Of a stretch of 23,857 bases of DNA, positions 19,924 through 23,857 are shown in pieces. The notes under the pieces were generated by a model. The model was not told the origin of the DNA and did no database searches. It worked only from the letters and a program-made list of their open reading frames with translations. The stretch covers positions 1 through 23,857 of IMG/VR virus record IMGVR_UViG_3300006916_000385; one strand, written 5' to 3'. How positions within the stretch are numbered: position 1 is the stretch's first letter; each line of letters starts with the position of its first letter. This DNA is from a virus. The position numbers were made by a program, and so were the translations under genes.

Positions 19924-20854
19924 AGAATGGGTGGCTGAATTTAAGAGATTGGGCGCGGCAGGATTCGCGCATAAATACGATCTCGATGTCAGGAACGTCT
20001 ACAAAAAGCGAAGAATGCTAGAGGCGACGTTTGGAGAGATAAAGAACCCACTCAACCTAGATAAAAACAAACCAGCGAAGCATGTACGCAAAGAAATTGA
20101 CACGAATGATCTAGTAATCATCGTCGGGTCAGATGCGCACTATCAACTGAATACCGTATCAACGGCACATCTAGCTTTCGTTGAACTAACCAAAGAACTA
20201 CAGCCCGATATGATCATCTTGAATGGGGATATGATCGACGGGGCAAGTATTAGCCGACATCCGCCAAGAGGCTGGGAATATATACCAGCGTTATCCGATG
20301 AGATGGAAACCGTACAGCAGCGGCTAGAAGAAATCGAAAAAGCAGCGCCGAGCGCAGAGCGGATCTGGACTATAGGTAATCACGATGCTCGTTTTGAATC
20401 ACGCCTAGCGAGCCAGATGCCAGAGCTTAGAGGGCTGACAGGTACGCGATTGGAAGACTTTTTCCCAAGCTGGTCGATTTATATGTCTATGCACATAAAC
20501 TTCGGCGATAGGGAGAAGCTAGTTATTAAGCATAGATGGAATGGCGGCGTTCACGCGGGGTATAACAACGTTCTAAAAGGCGGGGCTAATATGGTTACAG
20601 GCCACACCCATCAGCAGGAATGTAAGCCGTACACTGATTACACCGGAACACGATTTGGCATTCAGCTAGGGACAATGCAGGAGCCACACGCGCCAGCGTT
20701 TGAGTATGCAGAAGATTCCCCGAAGAACTGGGTTAGTGGGTTTGCTGTAATAACGATCCGAGATGGCATTCTAATGATGCCTGAGTTCATAAGAGCGCAT
20801 AAGCCGGGGACTTACGAGTTTAGGGGCGAGTTGAGGAAGATAGATGATGACTGA
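19886..20854 (+). CDS. Calcineurin-like metallophosphoesterase
   Basis: 322 residues from a GTG with GAGG eight bases upstream. The N-terminal 50 residues look like a helical DNA-binding or docking region (EEWVAEFKRLGAAGFAHKYD). Metal-site motifs follow: SDAH (82-85), NGDMID (113-118), GNHD (164-167), and GHTHQQ (239-244), the full set for a two-metal phosphoesterase. Related phage proteins act as DNA nucleases or DNA-end processing phosphatases, but no SbcD capping domain is seen. Located just after the NinG-like and zinc proteins, it probably works on DNA. The substrate is not determined by sequence. Confidence 0.85.
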   Translation: MQQYRDRSGLNHEEWVAEFKRLGAAGFAHKYDLDVRNVYKKRRMLEATFGEIKNPLNLDKNKPAKHVRKEIDTNDLVIIVGSDAHYQLNTVSTAHLAFVELTKELQPDMIILNGDMIDGASISRHPPRGWEYIPALSDEMETVQQRLEEIEKAAPSAERIWTIGNHDARFESRLASQMPELRGLTGTRLEDFFPSWSIYMSMHINFGDREKLVIKHRWNGGVHAGYNNVLKGGANMVTGHTHQQECKPYTDYTGTRFGIQLGTMQEPHAPAFEYAEDSPKNWVSGFAVITIRDGILMMPEFIRAHKPGTYEFRGELRKIDDD

Positions 20855-21071
20855 AGTTTACCCAATAGATTTGATCGTATCGCGGCGAATGGGATACCTC
20901 GACGGTGAGACAATCAAAGAGGTTACGGCATTTGCTGAGACGCAAAACATAGAAAATTTGCACAACGCCCGAGCGCATCTTGCTAAACTGATCGAGCGCG
21001 AAGAATTTAAGCGCAAGCAACAAGCAGATTACGAACAAAGGGCAGGATACTATGGCGAACATACTGATTGA
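20844..21071 (+). CDS. Hypothetical small helical protein
   Basis: 75 residues starting at the first of two ATGs, with GAGG seven bases before it. MTEVYPIDLIVSRRMGYLDG is followed by helical, charged TIKEVTAFAETQNIENLHNARAH and LIEREEFKRKQQADYEQR. No function recognised. Overlaps the metallophosphoesterase by 11 bases and the next gene by 20 bases. Confidence 0.55.
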   Translation: MMTEVYPIDLIVSRRMGYLDGETIKEVTAFAETQNIENLHNARAHLAKLIEREEFKRKQQADYEQRAGYYGEHTD

Positions 21072-21219
21072 GGATATGCAGCCGGGGACGATAATCACAG
21101 TAATTTGCGAATATCAGGGAGAGATCGAGGGGCCTGATCCCGGCGAAGAAGCCCCCGAAGATGAAGAAGAACAGATATTAAGACTTGTCGGCGAACCGAT
21201 AAGGGCAGGTCGGGCGTAA
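21052..21219 (+). CDS. Small acidic protein (55 aa)
   Basis: An ATG with AGGATACT upstream opens a 55-codon frame: MANILIEDMQPGTIITVICE, then a highly acidic middle (EIEGPDPGEEAPEDEEEQ) and ILRLVGEPIRAGRA. About a third of the residues from 20 to 43 are Asp or Glu. It overlaps the previous gene by 20 bases, and its end overlaps the end of the leftward gene 21178-21363 by 42 bases. A DNA-mimic or inhibitor role is possible for so acidic a protein but nothing in the sequence proves it. Confidence 0.55.
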   Translation: MANILIEDMQPGTIITVICEYQGEIEGPDPGEEAPEDEEEQILRLVGEPIRAGRA

Positions 21220-21363
21220 CTCTTTGAAGTCAGGCCAAATACCGTCACAGACGTTGGTCATGTATTCAGATTCTTCGAGCAGTTCATCGTTAAACGACAT
21301 TGCCGATGACCACATCATCAGCACGAATAAAGCGCCTATCAGTAAAACGTAACGTAATCGCAT
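21178..21363 (-). CDS. Small exported or membrane-anchored protein
   Basis: 61 residues with a signal-anchor-like start (MRLRYVLLIGALFVLMMWSS) and a short outer part ELLEESEYMTNVCDGIWPDF...RPTCPYR with two Cys. I recall similar phage-encoded exported mini-proteins with a C...GWPDxxxxxxxC pattern. It starts in a TAATG overlap with the previous leftward gene and converges on 21052-21219. Function unknown; interaction with the host envelope is an inference from topology. Confidence 0.6.
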   Translation of the reverse strand: MRLRYVLLIGALFVLMMWSSAMSFNDELLEESEYMTNVCDGIWPDFKELRPTCPYRFADKS

Positions 21364-21593
21364 TACAAAACTCCCGAACGGATGAAGCGGCGAACCGCGT
21401 TGTAGATTGTGCTTTGAGCCAAACCCATCTCGCGAGAGATAGCGGCCTTTGTATAGCCTTGCTGATATAGCTCACCAATGCGGTCAATTTGTGCCTCGGT
21501 CAGCTTTTTAGGTGCTGGCCTATTGCTAGAACGCCCGTACATATCGGGCAGCTTTTTGAGCGCCTGAGTTGCTCGGTAGAAGGTGTCGTTCAT
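21363..21593 (-). CDS. Helix-turn-helix protein, resolvase/Hin-type HTH
   Basis: 76 residues from the ATG at 21593, with GGGGG seven bases upstream. The C-terminal half holds a strong HTH, LTEAQIDRIGELYQQGYTKA followed by ISREMGLAQSTIYNAVRRFI, like the DNA-binding end of Hin/resolvase recombinases and small transposase-type regulators. The N-terminal part is basic (ATQALKKLPDMYGRSSNRPA) with no catalytic domain, so it is a stand-alone DNA-binding protein. It may control this leftward cluster or the lysis genes. Hairpin copy 3 lies just upstream of its start. Confidence 0.72.
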   Translation of the reverse strand: MNDTFYRATQALKKLPDMYGRSSNRPAPKKLTEAQIDRIGELYQQGYTKAAISREMGLAQSTIYNAVRRFIRSGVL

Positions 21594-21605
21594 TATGCCC
21601 CCAGA

Positions 21606-21619
21606 GCCGCTTACGCGGC
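21606..21619 (-). repeat. Stop-codon hairpin, copy 3
   Basis: On the minus strand GCCGC-GTAA-GCGGC, five perfect pairs with GUAA loop. It lies 9 bases beyond the TGA of gene 21629-21838, but the loop UAA is still in the frame of that gene (Ser-Thr-Ser-Ala-Ala-stop would follow read-through), so it keeps the same register as the other copies. The next start is 12 bases downstream. Confidence 0.72.
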
Positions 21620-21628
21620 GCTTGTTGA

Positions 21629-21838
21629 TCATCGTAGACGCAAATCCAGTTTGTCTGCGCCGTGTAAAACAGTGGCGTCAATCGTGTGAATTGCGTCGTG
21701 CCATAAATCGTCTTGCCGCACCTTAGCCTGTTCAGCCAGCTCCATCGTAGGGTAAACGCCAACAATGGATGTGTAATCAGACATTTTGCTAAAACGGCTG
21801 AGAACGTAGGCATTCGCCAAAATTTTTCGCTCTTTCAT
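21629..21838 (-). CDS. Hypothetical small protein (69 aa)
   Basis: Starts with ATG preceded by AGGAGGAAAGA, the strongest ribosome site in this cluster. The product (KILANAYVLSRFSKMSDYTS, IVGVYPTMELAEQAKVRQDD, LWHDAIHTIDATVLHGADK) resembles small alpha/beta proteins with a repeated VYxTxELAExA-type segment. No family is recognised. It lies between two hairpin copies, one before its start and one after its stop. Confidence 0.6.
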   Translation of the reverse strand: MKERKILANAYVLSRFSKMSDYTSIVGVYPTMELAEQAKVRQDDLWHDAIHTIDATVLHGADKLDLRLR

Positions 21839-21849
21839 TCTTTCCTCCT

Positions 21850-21865
21850 AGCCGCTTACGCGGCC
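21850..21865 (-). repeat. Stop-codon hairpin, copy 4
   Basis: On the minus strand GGCCGC-GTAA-GCGGCT, six pairs with a terminal G-U and GUAA loop; the loop UAA is the stop codon of 21856-22056. AGGAGG of the next gene begins at the base of the stem. Confidence 0.75.
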
Positions 21866-22056
21866 ACCTCCGTCAGTTCAACACCACCAACTTGACTTTG
21901 AACGTAGTCAACAACTTGTTTTTTGCTCCAACTTTGTGGCAACCACATTTCCAAACCGTTCTCCAAAACAATCTCAAAAGCCTTGCCAGTATTGAGTTTG
22001 TTGGTTCTGAAGTTTATGTAATCAGTGACTTCCGTTTTTCTTATGGTTCCTTTCAT
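21856..22056 (-). CDS. Hypothetical small protein, first gene of the second leftward cluster
   Basis: 66 residues from ATG with AGGAAACGA upstream. Sequence: MKGTIRKTEVTDYINFRTNK, then AFEIVLENGLEMWLPQSWSK, KKQVVDYVQSQVGGVELTEVAA. Its beta strands and a C-terminal helix suggest a small globular protein. No family is recognised. Like the genes before copies 1 and 2, it ends in an Ala-Ala that comes from the hairpin. The divergent region upstream holds an operator. Confidence 0.6.
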   Translation of the reverse strand: MKGTIRKTEVTDYINFRTNKLNTGKAFEIVLENGLEMWLPQSWSKKQVVDYVQSQVGGVELTEVAA

Positions 22057-22188
22057 CTTGTCGTTTCCTAGTTGTTTGATCTTAATTTGTTCCGACGGGT
22101 TAATAATTACAAAAACTAAACTAAAAGTAAACCTTTTGTTTACGATAGCAAAAGGGTTAAAATATCCGATTTGCTATGTTGAGGTGAC
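22057..22188. promoter_or_regulatory. Divergent promoter region between leftward small genes and lysis operon
   Basis: 132 AT-rich bases. Rightward: TTGTTT (22136-22141) and TAAAAT (22158-22163), 16 bases apart, are a plausible promoter for the lysis operon, with GAGGTGA before the 22189 ATG. The perfect operator GTAAAC-CTTTT-GTTTAC (22127-22143) overlaps the -35. A second, poorer site TTAAC-CCGTC-GGAAC lies on the minus strand at 22089-22103; with flanks it matches 14 of 16 bases of the site at 15940-15955. Leftward promoter boxes are not clear. Confidence 0.6.
22127..22143. promoter_or_regulatory. Perfect operator GTAAAC-N5-GTTTAC
   Basis: Six-base arms GTAAAC/GTTTAC with a five-base spacer CTTTT. 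The arms match the operator at 15945-15959 and, with one mismatch, that at 16570-16586. It is the best preserved of the set and overlaps the lysis operon -35 candidate, so binding should block that promoter. Confidence 0.65.
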
Positions 22189-22599
22189 ATGAAGACTGTA
22201 AAACTAGAACGGCTGGCGTATTTGGAGGAAGGGACATTCGGCGAACTGACATCCGATTGCGGGTTTCACTGTTACACCGTAGAGCGGCCTTGGCTTAATA
22301 ACAAACCTTGGGAGTCATGCGTCCCCGAGGCCAGCTATGAATGCCAGCCATTCGACGGTAATAGATTCAAGGGCGTCGTTGAGCTAACTAACGTGCCTGA
22401 TCGCAGCCATATCCTGATCCACGCGGCGAATTGGCCTAAAGAGCTACACGGCTGTATAGGGTTGGGTAACGGATGGGAGATTACAAAAACTGTTCCGATG
22501 GTTTACAATTCCAAGGCGACCTGTAGAGAATTCTTTGCAAAGGTCGGTAAAGAGTTCATTTTGACCATTACGAGTCGGAGTGCGATTTTATGGGAATAG
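22189..22599 (+). CDS. DUF5675 protein, possible peptidoglycan-acting lysis protein
   Basis: 136 residues with GAGGTGA ahead of the ATG. Family-like segments: CYTVERPWLNNKPWESCVPE (28-47), SYECQPFDGNRF, VPDRSHILIHAANWPKELHG (69-88) then CIGLGNG, the signature of DUF5675. The IH...HGCIGL arrangement looks like the catalytic HG...HGCIRL region of L,D-transpeptidase (YkuD) folds. It lies directly upstream of a holin, the usual place of an endolysin, and no other endolysin candidate is seen in the window. The lytic activity is an inference; the family is uncharacterised to my knowledge. Confidence 0.75.
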   Translation: MKTVKLERLAYLEEGTFGELTSDCGFHCYTVERPWLNNKPWESCVPEASYECQPFDGNRFKGVVELTNVPDRSHILIHAANWPKELHGCIGLGNGWEITKTVPMVYNSKATCREFFAKVGKEFILTITSRSAILWE

Positions 22600-22967
22600 G
22601 CATTGTTAAAGAACTGGTCGGGCCTGTAACGGGCATTCTTGATAAGTTTATCGAGGACAAAGACCAGAAGGCGCAATTAGCGCATAAGATCGCGACGATG
22701 GCCGACGAACACGCGCAAGAATTAAGCCTAGCGCAGATCGAGTTGGCCAAGGTAGAAGCTGGCGGTAACTGGCTACAGCGAAGCTGGCGTCCTATGATCG
22801 GTCATATCTGTTGGATAGGGCTGGCCTACAACGTAGTGGTCTCGCCGTTTCTAGGGATATGGTTACCTGTTCCTGAGATACAATCCGACCTACTGTATCC
22901 GGTGCTTTTGGGGATGCTTGGAATGTCAGGCATTCGTGGTTATGAAAGAGTGAAGGGTAAAGCATGA
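22590..22967 (+). CDS. Holin of the 3-TM/gene-transfer-agent type
   Basis: 125 residues: an amphipathic N-terminus (IVKELVGPVTGILDKFIEDK), a charged helix rich in Gln/Glu/Lys (about 25-58), then the signature NWLQRSWRPMIGHICWIGLA that opens the first membrane segment, a second hydrophobic stretch VVVSPFLGIWLPVP, and LLYPVLLGMLGMSGIRGYER. The WLQRSWRP followed by membrane helices and GxRxYER end is typical of the holin family found in gene transfer agents (holin of 3TMs). It would form the lysis hole that releases the endolysin. Starts inside the DUF5675 gene (10 bases). Confidence 0.85.
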   Translation: MGIGIVKELVGPVTGILDKFIEDKDQKAQLAHKIATMADEHAQELSLAQIELAKVEAGGNWLQRSWRPMIGHICWIGLAYNVVVSPFLGIWLPVPEIQSDLLYPVLLGMLGMSGIRGYERVKGKA

Positions 22968-23188
22968 TGCGTGGCGTATTACTGTTTAATCAGGATGGCA
23001 CGATATACGCGGGCCTAGTTCATATAATGCCGAATGGTGAAGTCCATACGGGCACAACCCATACAGCGGCAAGTAAGCGGGTCTTTTACTACTCAGACCT
23101 GCCCCCGCCTAGTCGGATCAGAGCATTAGAAGCTATGGTGGAGCGGCACGATAACCCGAGTAGAACAAACGGAAGCCTAAACAACTGA
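22964..23188 (+). CDS. Hypothetical protein between holin and terminase
   Basis: 74 residues from an ATG in ATGA overlap with the holin. MMRGVLLFNQDGTIYAGLVH, then HIMPNGEVHTGTTHTAASKR, FYYSDLPPPSRIRALEAMVE; the first half looks like a small beta sheet with a G-D-G-T turn. Such short beta-rich proteins are often encoded near phage terminase genes, but the function is unknown. Stop overlaps the next start (TGATG). Confidence 0.6.
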   Translation: MMRGVLLFNQDGTIYAGLVHIMPNGEVHTGTTHTAASKRVFYYSDLPPPSRIRALEAMVERHDNPSRTNGSLNN

Positions 23189-23541
23189 TGGCAAGACCAT
23201 TGACCGAGATAGACTGGGATCAAGTCGATACTATGTGCGAGATACACTGCACTGGCGAAGAACAGGCAGCAGTTCTCGGCGTTGACTATGACACGCTTAA
23301 CACGGCGTGTAAGCGCGAGCATGGCGTCGGTTTTTCGGACTATTTCAAACAAAAGAGCGCAGCGGGCAAAATGAGCCTCAGACGTAGGCAATACACCAAA
23401 GCAATGGACGGGGACAATACCCAGCTTATATGGCTAGGAAAGAACTGGTTAGGCCAGATGGATCAGCCAGAAGCCGCACCGATAGACTTGCAGCCCATAG
23501 TTATCGAGCGAGCCGATGAAGCTAACCAAGCCTCAGGATGA
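23188..23541 (+). CDS. Terminase small subunit
   Basis: 117 residues. An N-terminal HTH (PLTEIDWDQVDTMCEIHCTG, EEQAAVLGVDYDTLNTACKR) is followed by GFSDYFKQKSAAGKMSLRRR and DNTQLIWLGKNWLGQMDQPE. The TxxQxAxxLGVxxxTL...KREHG...YxxxKxxxGKxxLRxxQ...NxxxxIWLGKxxLGQ pattern is that of small terminase subunits which recognise phage DNA and recruit the large subunit. The following gene is the large subunit, overlapping by 26 bases, as expected. Confidence 0.85.
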   Translation: MARPLTEIDWDQVDTMCEIHCTGEEQAAVLGVDYDTLNTACKREHGVGFSDYFKQKSAAGKMSLRRRQYTKAMDGDNTQLIWLGKNWLGQMDQPEAAPIDLQPIVIERADEANQASG

Positions 23542-23857
23542 TATATTCTTTAACGACTGCCGCTTTCGGGTAGTTGTTGCAGGTAGACGATTCGGCAAGA
23601 CGTTCATTTGCGTGTATGAGTTACTGCGCGTTGCTCTAAGTGGTAAAGGCAAGAATTGCTGGTATGTTGCTCCGACCTACAAAGCAGCCAAAGAGATCGC
23701 TTGGACTATGCTTCTCGATGCTATACCTGATGGGTACATAGAGCGCAAAAACGAAACGTCACTCACGGTAACACTACGCAACGGGTCAACCGTTTCACTA
23801 AAAGGCGCTGAGAACCCCGACAGTCTGCGGGGTAGGGCGCTAGATTTCGTTGTGATG
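23516..23857 (+). CDS. terL: Terminase large subunit (N-terminal part, cut by window end)
   Basis: The first 114 codons are present. After MKLTKPQDDIFFND comes the ATPase core: VVVAGRRFGKTF (Walker A GRRFGKT, about 22-29), CWYVAPTYKAAKEIAWTMLL (the adenine or motif Ia region) and SLRGRALDFVVM, where the next residues should be the Walker B acidic pair. This is the packaging motor that pumps DNA into the capsid; its nuclease domain lies beyond the window. Start ATG lies inside the small subunit gene. Subfamily cannot be resolved from this fragment. Confidence 0.92.
   Translation, partial: MKLTKPQDDIFFNDCRFRVVVAGRRFGKTFICVYELLRVALSGKGKNCWYVAPTYKAAKEIAWTMLLDAIPDGYIERKNETSLTVTLRNGSTVSLKGAENPDSLRGRALDFVVM

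Noticed and set aside
1-23857. tRNA genes, CRISPR arrays, insertion sequences, integrase or attachment site
   Set aside because: No cloverleaf-like sequence, no regular short repeats with spacers outside coding repeats, no transposase or integrase motif was seen on either strand.

Overview
This window is part of the genome of a tailed double-stranded DNA phage or prophage with a long, non-contractile tail (siphovirus type). It contains no recognisable bacterial housekeeping gene. It is cut at both ends: base 1 lies in the last codons of a small tail gene and base 23857 lies early in the large terminase gene. Packing is tight, with many ATGA, TAATG and GTGA start/stop overlaps. The tail-tip gene order (tape measure, distal-tail-like protein, DUF2163-like hub, DUF6950-like protein, J-like protein) resembles that of alphaproteobacterial gene transfer agents and related marine siphophages. 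Together with several small families I associate with marine phages, this suggests a proteobacterial, probably aquatic, host; that is an inference and the host cannot be fixed from the sequence.

Layout. (1) 1-14039, rightward, virion genes: tail completion protein (end only), tail tube, a tail assembly chaperone pair with a probable -1 frameshift, tape measure, four tail-tip genes, a 1595-residue J-like protein carrying two kinds of internal repeat, a fibre with a C-terminal S74 chaperone, then a run of small genes (three with membrane segments) and a late structural protein preceded by its own putative promoter. (2) 14036-15887, leftward early operon: a Rad52-type annealing protein, a small protein with an SSB-like C-terminal tip, a membrane-anchored winged-helix-like protein and small unknowns. 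(3) 15888-16654, control region: divergent operators, a Cro-like repressor, about 325 bases without a convincing gene but with several hairpins, and a clear intrinsic terminator. (4) 16655-21219, rightward early/middle operon: small unknowns, an SF2 helicase with a zinc ribbon, a NinG-like HNH protein, zinc-finger and coiled-coil small proteins and a metallophosphoesterase. (5) 21178-22056, leftward cluster of four small genes including one HTH protein. (6) 22189-23857, rightward: DUF5675 protein, 3-TM-type holin, small unknown, small terminase subunit and the start of the large terminase.

How it fits together. The leftward and rightward early operons supply annealing, helicase and nuclease functions for replication or recombination. 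The Cro-like protein probably acts on a shared operator, TAAAC-N5-GTTTA, seen upstream of cro, of the rightward early operon and of the lysis/packaging operon, each time next to a candidate -35 box. No integrase, CI-type repressor, DNA polymerase or primase is visible, so lifestyle and replication strategy cannot be decided from this window.

Most unusual signals: a 14-base hairpin with the stop codon UAA inside a GUAA tetraloop that recurs at the ends of four small genes in two separate operons; the shared operator set; the unexplained structured stretch between cro and its terminator; and the A_AAA_AAC slippery site in the tail chaperone gene.
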